Part shown: piece after piece, positions 22,791 to 34,996 of the stretch
Layout: each line of letters begins with the position of its first letter
Numbering within the stretch: position 1 is the stretch's first letter
From: Schizophyllum amplum
Taxonomy: Eukaryota; Basidiomycota; Agaricomycetes; Agaricales; Schizophyllaceae
Assembly (NCBI GenBank): GCA_007026445.1
Contig: VDMD01000136.1
Span: 1-58,509, forward strand
DNA: 58,509 nt
Reading direction: 5' to 3'
The notes under the pieces: generated by a model
The model's database searches: none
What the model was told of the DNA's origin: nothing
What the model saw: only the letters and a program-made list of their open reading frames with translations
Translations under genes and position numbers: made by a program

Positions 22791-23543
22791 TCAATGCCCT
22801 ATCGACTCGTCGTTCGTCATATAGCCAACAGCAGCGTCCAGGATGCGAGTGACCACCTCCAGCTCCTTCTCTGTGCGCGGTGCATATATAAACAGGAAGT
22901 TCACCTGCACGTCCTTGTCGCCGAACACGCCGCTCAAGGGATGCCTTTCTCCCCAGCCCTTGGTGATGACCTCCTTGCAGTCCCGCGGGGCGATCAAAGC
23001 ATGGAGACTGCAGTCGATGAGGGGATGGACATGCCCGATCTCGCGGCCACGATGGTCGGTGATGGCCTTTTCAGCGACGGGGCACGGCACCTCTGGGTGT
23101 ACGAAGAGCGCCTCGCAGCGTCCCTCGTGCACAGACGGGGCTAAGACGGTTGTCGAGGGATGAAGTGCGTGTATGATGTCGATCAGGGCTCGGGCGGAGA
23201 GCTTGACTGACTCCAGGGGATGCTGGTCGATCTGGCGGTGTGGTGCAACGTGCCGGCCGATGGTGGGGCGCGGTCCATCGCGCTGTGGAAGGGGGTTCGA
23301 GAGCCAGGCGCGCTTTTCTGGGTGTTTGTCATATATGTCGATAGACTTCGTCTCGCGCCCTAGGAGGCCGAGCAGACGTGCGATCACCCAGCCGAAGGGG
23401 TTGTAAGGGAGACCACCCTCGCCAAGATCAAGGAATGCCTGGTAGTCCCGCTTCATGCTCGGAATGAGAAGGGCGAGTAAGTAGAGTTGCTGGCACAGCA
23501 GCGGAGACGAGAGAACGATGGCGAGGGATGACGTTAGAGACAT
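22791..23543 (-). CDS. DUF5519 (luciferase-like domain) protein
   Basis: A single-exon gene for 250 aa starting MSLTSSLAIVLSSPLLCQQL, with a hydrophobic N-terminal anchor or signal-anchor of about 30 residues. The middle has PYNPFGWVIARLLGLLGRE. The C-terminal half carries the DUF5519 pattern: HPLIDCSLHALIAPRDCKEV, ITKGWGERHPLSG and FLFIYAPRTEKELEVV. The family is widespread in fungi, its biochemical role is unknown, and the luciferase name is historical. Length and motif order fit a complete family member. The gene faces away from SMC2 and shares a 350 bp upstream region with it. Confidence 0.85.
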   Translation of the reverse strand: MSLTSSLAIVLSSPLLCQQLYLLALLIPSMKRDYQAFLDLGEGGLPYNPFGWVIARLLGLLGRETKSIDIYDKHPEKRAWLSNPLPQRDGPRPTIGRHVAPHRQIDQHPLESVKLSARALIDIIHALHPSTTVLAPSVHEGRCEALFVHPEVPCPVAEKAITDHRGREIGHVHPLIDCSLHALIAPRDCKEVITKGWGERHPLSGVFGDKDVQVNFLFIYAPRTEKELEVVTRILDAAVGYMTNDESIGH

Positions 23544-23895
23544 GGTGTACGAGCACGTTCAGTCTCGCGGAGGCTTGCTCGGATGCAAGGTTCGTCATAA
23601 TCACGGTTGAGAGCAAGCACTTCCGGAGGATCCCGTATGTGTAGCACAGCATCCGATCAGAGCCATCGCTAGGTCCAGGCTACGCCGCCTCGCTACGTCT
23701 CCTGTGTCATGAAAGCAAATTGGCAGAGTCGCCGAGATGAAGGTGAAAGTTAATTACAATGAATTGGTACTTATACAATGACATTATCAACCGCGCGTGA
23801 CAGTCGCGTCTGGTCGCGCACACGTGATGTGTTACCGTTACGGTCCCTGCTTTCGGAATTTACATTGTTCAGCGCGTTCCTTGAACAAAACCATC
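23544..23895. other. intergenic (divergent promoters)
   Basis: A 352 bp gap between the DUF5519 gene (minus) and SMC2 (plus). Expected to hold both promoters. No other element seen. Confidence 0.4.
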
Positions 23896-26800
23896 ATGAG
23901 GATCACGGAGCTGGTGCTGGAGGGTAAGTTGGCGCGACTGAGACATACACACTTATTGAAGATAGCTCAGGATTCAAATCCTATCCCGTACGAACGCGCA
24001 TCGACGGCTGGGACTCCTCTTTCAACGCGATTACTGGTCTCAATGGCTCGGGCAAATCCAATATTCTCGACGCGATATGTTTTGCCCTTGGGATCAACAA
24101 CATGTCCCAGGTATGCTACTTGTATGTCAAGGCAATTGCAGCCCTGGTTGATGCGTATGTTCCCCTCCAGATGCGCGCGCAGAATCTGCAGGATCTCATC
24201 TACAAGCGCGGCCAAGCAGGCGTCACAAAAGCCAGCGTCACCATAGTTTTCGACAACAGTGACAAGGAGAAGAGCCCTGGCGGCTTTGAGAACTTGCGAG
24301 AGATCACCGTAACGCGACAGGTGCGTCGCACGTCCTCGCAAGACGTCCCTCGTCTAACTAGCTGCAGATCTCCATGCCTATCGCTACCAAATATCTCATA
24401 AACGGGCGGAAGGCAAAGCAAGAGCAAGTCTTGACGCTCTTCCAGTCCGTGCAGCTCAACATCAACAACCCCAACTTCGTCATCATGCAAGGGCGCATCA
24501 CCAAGGTGCTGAACATGCGTCCCCAGGAGATCTTGGGCATGATCGAGGAGGCGGCCGGTACGCGTATGTTTGAGGAGCGCAAGGAGAAGGCGCGCAAGAC
24601 TATCTCCAAGAAGGAGCGCAAGGTCGACGAGATACGCGCCCTACTCGACGAGGAGATCACGCCCAAGCTCGACAAGCTCCGCAGAGACAAGAAGTCGTAC
24701 AACGAGTACGAGAGGGGGAAGAAACGCCTTGATGAGCTTGGCAAGATCATGAATGCGCACGACTGGTTCATGCATCGCGAGAGGGAGGCGCAGAAGCGCG
24801 AGGAGGTGATCCAGGCCAAGAAGGCTGTCCAGCAAAAGAAGACGCAGCAGCAGCGGCTGGAGCAGGAGAGAGAAGAGCTGGACTCGCATCTGCAGAAGCT
24901 CATCGCCGAGCGCGCGAAGGAGATGAAGAAGGGCGGCAAGCTCACGGCTCTCGAGTCGGAGGTTAACGAGTTGTCCAAGGAACTCGCTCGGCTCGAGACG
25001 CAGCTTGAGATGCAGAAGGCGAATATCGCCGAACAGGAGAAGAAGCTCGCGGATACCGAGAAGCAGGTGCAAGATGTACGTTGACCGTCTTATCCATGTG
25101 CGGCATTGTATAACCGCGCTGTAGCTCGACGACACGTTCAGAGACAGACAGGCAGCCGCAGCCAAGATTCAACAGGCTTACGACGCTATCAAGAAGACGG
25201 GCGAGGAATACCAGGCGAAGATCGACGAAAATGAGAACCTCCTGTCTACGCTCTTGACCGGGCTGTCCAACTCCTCGACCAACAACGCTGCGGGTGGCTA
25301 CCTCGGACAGATTGCGGCAGCGCAGAAACGCCTCACTGATGCATCGGCGGAGGAGAAGCAGCTCAAGACGAAGCTCGTGATGAAGGAAGGCGAGCTGAAG
25401 CAATTGCAAGGTCGCTGGAAACAGGTGGAGCAGGAGGTCAGCGGCGGGCAGCAGAAGGCGGAGAACCTTCGGCGGGAGGTCGAAGGCCTGGAACAGCGGG
25501 TCGAGAGCTGTGGATGGAACGCGGAGAAGAACCACCAGGCGGAGGTGGACATGCGCGACACGCAGGGGCGAATGCGCGAGCTCATGATGGTGCGTATGTG
25601 CGCCTTCACTCAGTATCTGGCGCTTATAGTCACGTCAAGAGGCGCGACGAGGCGGGCAACTCGCTCGGCAAATACGTCTTCGATTGTCCGCAGGGCTTCG
25701 ACGCCAAACAAGTCAAGGGCACAGTTGCCTCGCTTGTCCGCCTTGGCGAGGAGCACTTTGACAAGGCCACCGCTCTCGAGCTTGCTGCTGGTCAAAGCCG
25801 CCTTGCCAACGTCGTCGTGCGCGATCAGCAAGTCAGCCAAGCGATCATCGAGAGGGCCAATCTGCGTCAGCGCACGAGCTTCATTCCCTTGAACAAGATT
25901 AAGCCATTCACGCTGAACGGTGATGTGAGTCTAGGTCTGCTCCGCATGTGTCGACCTGACACATTCTCTTCCAGCAAAAAAGCCGCGCAGCCCACCTTGC
26001 GAATGGTAAAGGCGCGCATGCGGTCGACCTCATCTCGTATCCTCACGAGGTCGAGAAGGCGATGCAGTACGTCTTCGGCTCGACTTACATCTGCGACGAC
26101 GCAGATACGGCTAAGGCGATCACTTACAAGGCGGGTGTGCGCACCGTCACGCTGCAGGGCGATGTCTTTGAACCGACGGGTTCGCTGACCGGCGGTTCCG
26201 CACCCGCGGGCGCGGGCATCCTCAAGCGCATGCAGAAGTACATCGAGGCGTCTGAGGCGCTGGACGAGGCACGCAAGAGGTTTGGGGCGCTGCAGCGTGA
26301 AGAGCAGAAGAACGAGAAGGTGAAGGAGCAGTGGACGCACTTGGCGCGGGAACTCGACATGAAGCGGCACGCATTGCAGCTGGCGGAGGCGGAGATGAAG
26401 GGCAGTAATGCGGCGCAGGTATGTTGCCACTGCAGGAGTCTGTCGTGCTGAAGACTCATTTTTGGTGTAGATCGGCCAGCAGGTCGAGGATATCAAGAAG
26501 GAGATCGAGGAGCTGAAGGCGGCGATCGAGGACGCGAAGAAGCGCCAGAAGGAGGCCGCGGCGGAGGTCGAGAAGTACAAGCAAGACGAGGAGGAATACA
26601 AGAACAACAAGGACGGCAAGATCGACCAGTTGCGCGTGCGTTGCTCGATGCTGAGCTTCCATCGACGGTGCTGACAGTCACATAGGACGAGATCAGTGAG
26701 ATGAAGCGCAAGCTGGGGAAGGAGAACGTCAAGGTGAAGCTGAAGCAGAAGGAGTCCCAGGACGCTACGGTCGCGTGCAGTGCGTAGGCTTTCCGTTCTT

Positions 26801-28204
26801 GTGGTCCGCAACATGCTCACATGCTGGGCAGCTGCACTCGAGCACGAGCTCCGCGAGACACGGGACTCAATCGGGGACTGCCAGCAGGCCATCGTAAAGG
26901 CGCACAAGGACTACGAGAAGCAAAAGAAGGCGGTGGACGCGCAGAAGGTGTGTTCTTTCCTTCCCTCCTCTTGACACTCACTTCATCGTGTCTCTCCGCA
27001 GCAAAAATACCAAGCCAAAGAAGAGGAGCTGGACAAAGAAAAGGCGGCGCTGAAGAGCTTCGACGACGGTATCAAGAACATCGAGCGCGAGATCAAGGAG
27101 TGCAAGGCTACGGCAGACAATCTCGAAGAGCAACTCAAGGACCTCGAACGCAATGTGACAAACGTGGAGAAAGAGGCCGTTGCACTCATGAAACATGCCG
27201 ATGCTTTGGAGAAGAAGTGGCCCTGGATCGCAAAGGAGCAGGGGTGCGTACCGCATGCGCTGGCAGAGGCGCTTCAGTGCTGATGCGAGGTGCACGCAGG
27301 ACGTTCAACCAGCCCGGTGGCCCTTACGACTTTACGAATATTGAGGTTACAGCGCAGGAGACGAGGACGATCGAGGAGCAGCTGAGGACGAAGACGAAGA
27401 AGATACATCCGAAGGATCTGATGTTGCTGGATAGGTGTGTGGTAACCGTCGAGCTCGATGTCAGCGTTTTCTTCTGACCTGGCATCGCAGCGTTGAGAAG
27501 CGCGAGGCGGAATCCTTGAAGAAGATCGAGAGCATCATCGAGGACAAGGCGAAGATCGAGGACACCATTGAGGAGCTTGACAAGGAGAAGCGTGACGCGC
27601 TGCGAAAGACGTGGGAGAAGGTGGACAAGTGCGTATTCCGTCGTCTCTGCTGCATTGTTCTTCCGCCCTAACCTGCCCGCAGGGATTTTGGTGGCATCTT
27701 TGCCGAGCTATTGCCGGGTAACTTCGCCAAGCTGATCCCGCCGGAGACCATGGACTACACGACGGGTCTGGAGGTAAAGGTGCAGCTGGGAAGCGTATGG
27801 AAGCAGAGCCTTACGGAGCTGAGCGGTGGGCAACGGTACGTTTTCCAGCTTGAGCGGGTGTTCTCCGATGCTGACGAGTAGCGTAGATCACTCATCGCGC
27901 TCTCGCTCATCATGGCGCTGCTGCAGTTTAAGCCGGCGCCGATGTATATTCTCGACGAGATTGATGCCGCGCTTGACCTGCAGCATACGCAGCATATTGG
28001 GCAGCTGTTCCGGACGCGATTTAAGGGTGAGTCGCCTTCAGAAACAAGCCAACTCGAATACTGACTTGACTTTCAGGCTCGCAGTTCATCGTCGTATCAT
28101 TGAAGGAGGGTCTGTTCACGAACGCGAACGTGCTCTTCAAAGCTCGATTTAGGGACGGGACCTCGATCGTAGAGCGTACGGCGCAGCGGTCGACGAATCA
28201 CTGA
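23896..28204 (+). CDS. SMC2: SMC2, condensin ATPase subunit
   Basis: Core condensin subunit that pairs with SMC4 and drives mitotic chromosome compaction in the nucleus. I resolve 16 exons totalling 1176 aa, the usual size, with no frame break. The N-terminal head shows [14 protein letters not shown], Walker [10 protein letters not shown], and [21 protein letters not shown] long coiled coil starts [20 protein letters not shown]. The hinge carries [28 protein letters not shown] and [17 protein letters not shown]. The second coil follows. The C-terminal head has [12 protein letters not shown], signature [16 protein letters not shown], and Walker [14 protein letters not shown]. Exon 6 appears to use an AAG acceptor at 25637-25639. 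The last exon (28077-28204) ends AQRSTNH. Confidence 0.97.
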
Positions 28205-28766
28205 GAGGTCGTCCCGACGCCGCGGCTGTGTAAGTTATACCTGTATATGTATCTTACTGTGTCTTGCTTTGCTCCTTGCTTGTTGTATTCTATATCGTTC
28301 TAGTCCTCTGGTCATTTATTGCGGACGGGCAGCTGGCAAGATTTCCGTCGAGGCGGAAAGAACAAGGACTTCCTCATCGGGTTGCTCGGACCGAAGTGTC
28401 CTGGGGCGCTTATACGATCGCGAAATCGGCGCGACTTGCTTGCGACCGTCAAATATCGATAGCCATCTGAACCTCTTGCAGCATCAGCATTGCCATGAAT
28501 TACTTGGGTGACCTCGGCTTCAGCCAGCTTCCAAGTGCAACTCATGGTCGATCCCAAGGTCGATCCTACGACGTCATGTGGCTCGAAATCTCCTCGTCGC
28601 CACGCTTTTTCTTCGGACTCACACTCCATCGTCGCCTAGCGTCATGGATGATTCTAGTTGGCGCATGATTTCAGAACATTGCCTGAGCAATGTTAATGGG
28701 CACGTACCCATCTTGACCTTTCCCATCTGATACGTGAAGCAACGCGAGACCACGACGACTACAACC
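28205..28766. other. intergenic, no gene seen
   Basis: SMC2 3' flank and promoter of the downstream oxidoreductase gene. No RNA, repeat or coding signal recognised. Confidence 0.4.
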
Positions 28767-30293
28767 ATGGCCACGACGAGCGACAAGCACGCCCTCCCTT
28801 CAACCCAGCGCGCCTGGATTATGGAGCGTCGCGGGGCCCCAGACAAAGCGCTACAGCTCCGTGAAGATTGGCCTGTGCCCAAGCCGATGGCGGGGGAGGT
28901 GCTCGTGCGCGTTGAGGCTGCCGCGCTGAACCCTGTGTGCGTTTTTGTCATGTGCAGATACCCGACCATGAACTGACGTTCCCCCTTCACGATACACGGG
29001 CTTGTACTGCACATCAGCGGCTACAAATTCATGGGCCTTCTCCCTAATTTCATCGCTCGCCGTCCGCTGCCCGCGGAATACGACTTTGCGGGGACAATCG
29101 CGGACGCGAACGGTTCCAAGTACAAGGAGGGCGACAGTGTCTTTGGATTTGTCGAAGTTTGTGCGTGTTGTTGTTGTCTCCCGTCCCAGCGCTGGAACAA
29201 AGTCTGCTACGATGCTGATGATATACGCTAGTGCAATCCATAAAGACCCGCCAAGGCGCCCTCTGCCAGTACGTCCGCGTCGCGACGACGCATATAGCCC
29301 CGCGGCCCGCGCACGTCCCTCCAACAGGTGCAGCGGGGATCTCCCTCGCCGGGGAGACGGCATACCAGGTCCTTCTCCGCTCGGGCGGCCTCGCTTGGCG
29401 CGCGGACGGCAGCCTGGAGCCTGACCAGAGCATCTTCGTCAATGGCGGCAGTTCCTCGGTCGGTGCATTCGCGATCCAAATCGCCAAGGCGAAGGGAGCG
29501 GCGCACGTCGTGGCGAGCGGTTCTGAGAAGAATGAGGAGATGATCAGGGGGTTGGGGGCCGACGAGGTGAATTGCAGTCCATGGGCTACCCTGCAGTCGC
29601 CTCGGGGATCGTACGGGGTAAAGCGCTAACCCTCTCCACCAGTTCATCGACTACAGAAAGAAGCCTGTACACGAGCAGCTCGCGGAGCACCCGTCGACTC
29701 GCAAGTTCCAGATGATCGTGGATGCCGTCGGTCAGACGGACCCTGCGCTTTACACGCACAGCAAAGCCTACCTTGCGCCTGGCGGCGTATACGTGACGAC
29801 AGGGTATCATCCGAGAGGGATGAATATGCAGGAAGTAAGCAATAGTGGACTATGTTGTATCACTCCAGCGCTTCTATATCGGTCGCTTGATTATGCCTGT
29901 TTCCAGTCTCACTCACACCGTTCACAGATCAAGCTCACCGTCAAACACGCTGCCGCGACCATCTGGCCTCGCCTCCTCGGCGGAACGCCGCGTAAGCATA
30001 TGGTGATGGCGCTGAAGAATCGGGAGGAAGACTTGATGGATATGGGAGAGATGCTGGCAGCAAGTGAGTCTGGCCTGCCCTTAGATCCAAATTCAAAACT
30101 CGAGTGGTGGAATGTTTACGCTCCGGTATGCGCTTTTTCCTGCCATCGTTGCTGACTTTCACGCCAAGGTACCCTCAAGCCCGTCGTGGACTCCGTCTTT
30201 GCATTCGAGGACGTGCTGAAGGCGTACGAGAAGATTATGTCGAACCGCGCGAAGGGGAAGGTGGTCGTCAGGGTGGACCCAGGGGCGGAGTGA
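28767..30293 (+). CDS. Medium-chain (zinc-type/quinone reductase-like) NAD(P)H oxidoreductase
   Basis: Cytosolic MDR-superfamily reductase; substrate unknown. Six exons (28767-28936, 29018-29160, 29232-29566, 29643-29834, 29928-30063, 30169-30293) encode 366 aa. Seen: GAPDKALQLREDWPVPKPM, YDFAGTIADANGSKYKEGD, GAAGISLAGETAYQVLL, the cofactor-binding glycine stretch FVNGGSSSVGAFAIQIAKAKG, LGADEFIDYRKKPVHEQLA, IVDAVGQTDPALYTH and a C-terminal FAFEDVLKAYEKIMSNRAKG. The structural Cys cluster of true zinc alcohol dehydrogenases is absent, so it groups with the quinone-oxidoreductase-like branch. ATG 28767 is preferred over an in-frame ATG at 28734 because the conserved region starts just after it. 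The last intron ends CCAAG. Confidence 0.9.
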
Positions 30294-30808
30294 GTGAAGA
30301 GTGATGCGGGAACGGACAGCAAATGCGAACCGGTCTGAAGACTCGCATATCTGTATCTATAGTGTTGGATTCCGGCGGACAAGCGTACCTACATTATATA
30401 TCAGCGGAGCGGCTCGTCATGATTGTGTGCTCGTGTGAGAGGGGCCGAGAGGGAAGGGAAACAACAGGGGGCCCGGAGAAAGCGAGAACTTGCTTGGATA
30501 TCCGTGCAGCCACATCAGCTCAGACTACCACAGTCAGCCTGATATTCTGCTGTTGCTGAGCCTGACACTGACAGGATCGTTTCTGCGTATGTGACAAAAA
30601 TGGGCCAGGGCACTGGGCAGCCAGTAAAGACCGGTCGTCTTGACGTTGAGCCCAGCAGAGCGCTCATCCTCATCCGACTCATCTCTGTTCCTCGGACTTG
30701 CGAGTGCCTAGAAAGCTCCCGATGGTCTGAGTGTTCTCCAATATATGCATTTTGTCCATAAATCAAATCGACGACGCGCTATGTCAAAAAGCGTAGATCA
30801 CAAACGCA

Positions 30809-30890
30809 TTCGGATACGGGGAATCGAACCCCGAGCTGCCGCGTACACTGCAATGAGAGGCGGCAATGTTGGCCGTTACACCATATCCGA
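30809..30890 (-). tRNA. tRNA-Glu (anticodon CTC) with a short intron
   Basis: Read on the minus strand from 30890, a seven-base acceptor stem TCGGATA pairs perfectly with TATCCGA at 30810-30816, discriminator A at 30809. The D arm holds GTGTAACGGCC. Anticodon stem GCCGC/GCGGC encloses a 17-nt loop that resolves to a normal 7-nt loop CT-CTC-A..C plus a 10-nt intron (TTGCAGTGTA) after position 37. The T arm CGGGGTTCGATTCCCCG is canonical. A T-rich stretch typical of Pol III termination is not obvious close downstream. Confidence 0.9.
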
Positions 30891-31397
30891 CATAACAATG
30901 GTGGCCGACTTATTATATCAGTATCTATTTCTTGCCCGCTTTGAGTCTTCCGTCCCTTTTATTTAAATCTCTCGAAGGCCTTCTTGCCTTTGTCAGATGT
31001 ATCGACAAAGTATGAAGCTTTCGCGGCATCTATTGGCCCTCACCGTATGTCTAGTAATTATGGACTATCTATGGTATCACTCAGTCTGAGTTCATGAAGG
31101 ACTTAGGAAGTCGAACATTAGTCACGTGTATATCACGCCTCTCGTCAGGTCCCGGTCCGGGTTCCGTCTTATCCTGCGCGCTCATCTTCATAAGTAGTGA
31201 CCGTTTCTCTGACCGGTTTCTCATCGTTGTGCTGGGCTTCGCCTCACGGAGTCCTTGTCATGGTCCATGCATTGAGGTCCGGATGTAGCCCACTGTGGTC
31301 CTGGATGATGGGAGACTGACCGGGAGGCGCCCGATGACATCACGGATGAACCAACTGCAGGTTGCTTTGAGCGACTCCAGGTTCTGGTTCTGCACAT

Positions 31398-32528
31398 ATG
31401 AGCCTTGTCATCGCCTCTCGTCGTGCTCTTTCTCAGTGTATCCCTACAAGGCATCCATACCAACGCTTTCCTCCCCGTACCAGCCCTCATCAGCCTCGAC
31501 ACTTCCTTCCCGAACTTGCTTCCGCTGCTGCATTTGCCACCGCGTCATTCCCGCGACCGCACACCCTTGCTCCTACACCACTCTATCCAGCACCTACCCC
31601 TAGACGCAGCTTCGCCAGCTCCTCCCCCGTCAGCACCTCCCCCGCCAATACTCCTCCCGCCAACTCCAAGCCGGACGACATGACGGGCCACATGGACCCG
31701 CATACTGCGGGAGACTTCGCGGAGCACAAGGAGACGATCGTAGACGATGACTGGCGGAAGCAGCCGCCGTATGGGCCCGCGGAGGGGCAGGACGTTGTGT
31801 ATTATACGGGTGAGTGGCGGGTATTGGGTGTGCGCGACTTGGAGATCACTGCACACGACTATCCTCTTCAAAACGACTCTTCGATCCCCCATGCGAGTGT
31901 AGCCCCATCAGACTGCCCTACAATCGCCCCCCCCCCTCTCTTCGCAAAGGTACTGACCGATCGCCAACTCGACAGCCACCTGCCACTGCTCGCGCGTCGA
32001 GTACGCGATTTACGCGGAGAAGCCAATGGACAGCAAGTTCTGCCACTGCAGCGAGTGCCAGCGGCTGCACGGGGCGCCCGTGCAATGGGTGCGTGACCTC
32101 CTCCCCGCTTGACGCCTCCCCACGATCGACGTGTCTCTCATTTACTCACGACCTCCCAGGCAGCCATCTTTCACAAGACCGACATCCGCTTCAAGCCCTC
32201 CTCTCTCGACCACCTCGTCTTCTACCACGCGCCCGACGACACGCAGGGGCACACGCTGCCGTGCAAGGTCGCCTGCGGGCACTGCCGCGCGCCGCTACTG
32301 GACGAAGGCCGCAACATGATCATGCTCTTCCCCTCGCTCATCCGCTTTACGGAAAGCGTGGCGGATGGCTCGACGGATAACCTGGCGAAGAGCGCGAAGG
32401 ACAAGCGGAAGCTGTTTATGCCCAAATGTCATATCTTCTATGGGTCGAGGGTGGGAGATTATCTGGATGGGAAGCCGAAGTATAGGGCACATCAGGGGAG
32501 TGAGGAGATGCGGGAGGATGAGCCTTGA
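31398..32528 (+). CDS. GFA/CENP-V domain protein, putatively mitochondrial (paralog 2)
   Basis: Three exons (31398-31809, 31976-32088, 32160-32528) encode 297 aa. The first ~75 residues are Arg/Ser/Ala/Pro-rich and almost free of acidic residues (MSLVIASRRALSQCIPTRH, then RRSFASSS), like a mitochondrial presequence. Next come DDDWRKQPPYGP, VVYYTG, TCHCSRVEYAIY, CHCSECQRLHGAPVQW, FYHAPDDTQGHTLPC and CGHCRAPLLDEG, covering the GFA zinc-binding cysteine clusters. It ends PKYRAHQGSEEM. The first GG-C-x-C position is A-T-C-H-C here. Intron 1 (31810-31975) is longer than usual and holds a C run at about 31927-31936. A glutathione or formaldehyde link is a family name only. Confidence 0.88.
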
Positions 32529-32858
32529 GGTAGGAGAAGGCGAAGGAGGAGGGCCGACTCGCGAAGGACTTTGGACGCTAAAGATCTGCTGTATGTCGTA
32601 TATCTTGCGCTATGACTAGAGTCTCTAGAAGACAATGTATGAGTATCTTGCATCAGTCGTATAGCAATGAGTACTGAGCGGGCTCGAAGCCCCCCACGGG
32701 GTCCGAGGTGTTGTCGATTGATGATCGACGCTCTGAATCCGGTCCGGTCCCCGACGCGCCTTGTTCACGTTCATCATGGGTGACGAGAGTCGAGAGATTC
32801 GCCAGACTTCTGTCCCCAATGAGTCCATCGGTGACGCACGACATCCCCTCCCTCCACC

Positions 32859-33895
32859 ATGATGTCGATGACCCGTGCTCTAGCCACTGGACGTGCTGCT
32901 CATAAGCGTCTGTGCTTCCGGAACGCGCCGCGCACCTCTCTCTACCGTGTCCATACACCGCGACGACCCTTTCACGCGACGCCGACCTTTGGAAGCCAGC
33001 AATTTCACCACAAGAGCCCCCATAATACATCAGCAATGGCGAGCGACAGAAAGCCGACGGTCAACGACAAGAAGCGAGAACATGCGCAGGATTCAGAAAC
33101 TCAGTATAACAACAAGAAGCCGCATCTCCCAGAGCCCTCCACGGATGACTGGATGCAGCAGCCGCCATACGGACCGCCGCCAGATGCGGACAAGCGGAAG
33201 GTGTACTACACGGGTGCGAAGCACGAGCGGAGCATGAGTTGGGCCTCTGCGAGCGAGACTGACGCGTCCATGCTACAGCGAGCTGTCATTGCAACCGCGT
33301 GAGGTATGCGATCTTGTGCGAAGAGCCCGTAGAAGCAAAATTCTGCCACTGCAACGACTGCCACAAGCTCTTCGGGTCACCCGCCCAGTGGGTGCGTGCC
33401 GTCGTCACCTTCTCTTGCCTTTTCGATCTATCCAACCATCCCCGTCCCCGCGACCACACCCTACCCCTTTCACTACCACTTACACCCCGCCCAAAGACCG
33501 CCATGCTCGCCAAAACCGACGTCCACTTCACCTCCGGCGTTGACAACCTCGCCTTCTACCACCTCCCCGACCAGACCCACGAGCACAAAGTTCCCTGCAA
33601 AGCCGCCTGCCGCACCTGCCGCTCCCCCGTCATGGACGAGGGGCGCAAGATGCTGGTCATATACCCCGCGCTCATCGATTTCGACGACTGCGAGGGCAGG
33701 CGGACGACGGATGACGGGAAAATATTGACGGCGGAGGAAGGGAGGCAGAAGTTCTTCCCCACGTGCCACATATTTTACGAGCAGAGGGTGGACGATTATG
33801 TGGATGGGAAGCCGAAGTATAGGAGGCATAAGGAGGACGGGGAGACGATGCCGGAGCGTGGGGGGCTGAAGTATGGGATGGGGGCGACTGCGTAG
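32859..33895 (+). CDS. GFA/CENP-V domain protein, putatively mitochondrial (paralog 3)
   Basis: Tandem paralog about 330 bp downstream of the previous gene, with the same three-exon plan (32859-33213, 33279-33391, 33497-33895), 288 aa. The basic, Ser/Thr-rich N-terminus (MMSMTRALATGRAAHKRLCF; RVHTPRRPFHATP) suggests mitochondrial import. The core has DDWMQQPPYGPPPDADKRK, SCHCNRVRYAIL, CHCNDCHKLFGSPAQW, then CRTCRSPVMDEG and THEHKVPCKAAC. The middle conserved Cys-Gly-His-Cys is Cys-Arg-Thr-Cys here, so both cysteines are kept but the Gly-His is lost. Exon 3 seems to use the acceptor CCAAAG at 33491-33496. Confidence 0.87.
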
Positions 33896-34670
33896 CTGAT
33901 CTCGGGCGCATACACGACAAATCTCTCATATACGCATATGCGCGCATAATTCAATCAACCTTTGACAAGTCCTGTAGACTGAGAAGATCAGTGGTCGAGG
34001 TGGTGGAGGGGGCAGCTCAGCCAGCTTGCCAATGCAAAACGAACACAGTGCACGTGACAAATGCGTGTCATGCAGCCTACACCGTCACGCGCCTTGCTTC
34101 CTGCCACTGCCTGTGCCATTGCGAACTCCGAAAACGCCTTGTCAGTTGCTGCTTATATCAGGTGCGCGCCCAACATCGTTAACTGCAATGCCACACATCC
34201 TCCCTCTGTCTCCAACGGGTCGCTCATGCTCCAACGCTCGCTCGTCCTCCCGTGCTGAGACCCAACGTCGACCGGGCACGATCCCTCCCATCGTACTTGG
34301 GCAATGTCACTGGATTTCCGTGTGCTTTTTTCAACGGGACGATGACGGAGGTGCTTGCTGCTGCTTTGACTGCAATCGGACTCCAGGCGGGCAGACATGA
34401 ATATATGCCGTTCGCAGGCGCTGCGGTATTCACAAGAGGTCAGTCCAGTCCGCGCTCGACGACTTACAAGAATGAACATCTCAGTCTACCGCTTGTCGAC
34501 TGGTTATTCGATACATACCATGTTGTAGTCCTTTTCACTACAAGCTACAAATGAATCGGTCCTCATCGGCATCGCTCAGGAAGCGAAGGTACGCAGTGGC
34601 GGTGTTCGGCAGAATCATAAATTTACAGGAACGGTTACAAGAATGATACAGGGTCAGGCTCAGCAGCCTC
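33896..34670. other. intergenic; outer end of inverted-duplication arm
   Basis: No gene seen. From about 34197 the sequence is homologous, in reverse, to 49842-50319. It includes the motif GTTGGAG, which is expanded into a short array in the other arm. Confidence 0.45.
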
Positions 34671-34996
34671 TCAGTTGGGCACGCAGACGAGTACGCCACT
34701 GCCGTCCTTGTGGCAGACTGGCGCAATTTTGTCAGCAACGAGTAAGTTACAGCACGCCAAGCGCTCAAGACTCACTGCCCTCCGCCGTGCCGTCGGCGCT
34801 CTTGAAGGCGCAGTCGTGGCCTTCGCCGTAGTGGTTGCTGCCGTTACAGGCGTCGACTGTTTGGCGTGTCAGGCGTGATGACCGTGACGAGGCGAGGGTC
34901 TGGCTTACCAGGGTTGTCGGCAAGGAGGGTCGCGGCGGACGCCTGCCCGACGACGAAGGAGAGGGCGGCAATGGCGAGGAAGGCGAACTTGTACAT
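34671..34996 (-). CDS. Small secreted cysteine-containing protein A
   Basis: Three exons on the minus strand (34909-34996, 34776-34856, 34671-34717) encode 71 aa. The signal peptide is MYKFAFLAIAALSFVVGQAS followed by Ala residues. The mature part is LLADNPG, VDACNGSNHYGEGHDCAFKS, DGTAEG, then CHKDGSGVLVCVPN, with four cysteines (two disulfides possible). The first splice is phase 1 and exon sizes 88/81/47 are identical in all four paralogs of this window. Predicted extracellular. I do not recognise a family, and hydrophobins are excluded by having eight cysteines. The closest relative is D, with the same C-terminal CVPN. A TATATAAG box lies about 98 bp upstream. Confidence 0.85.

Noticed and set aside
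34671..34996. Hydrophobin identity for the small secreted proteins
   Set aside because: Only four cysteines are present and the eight-cysteine hydrophobin pattern is absent.
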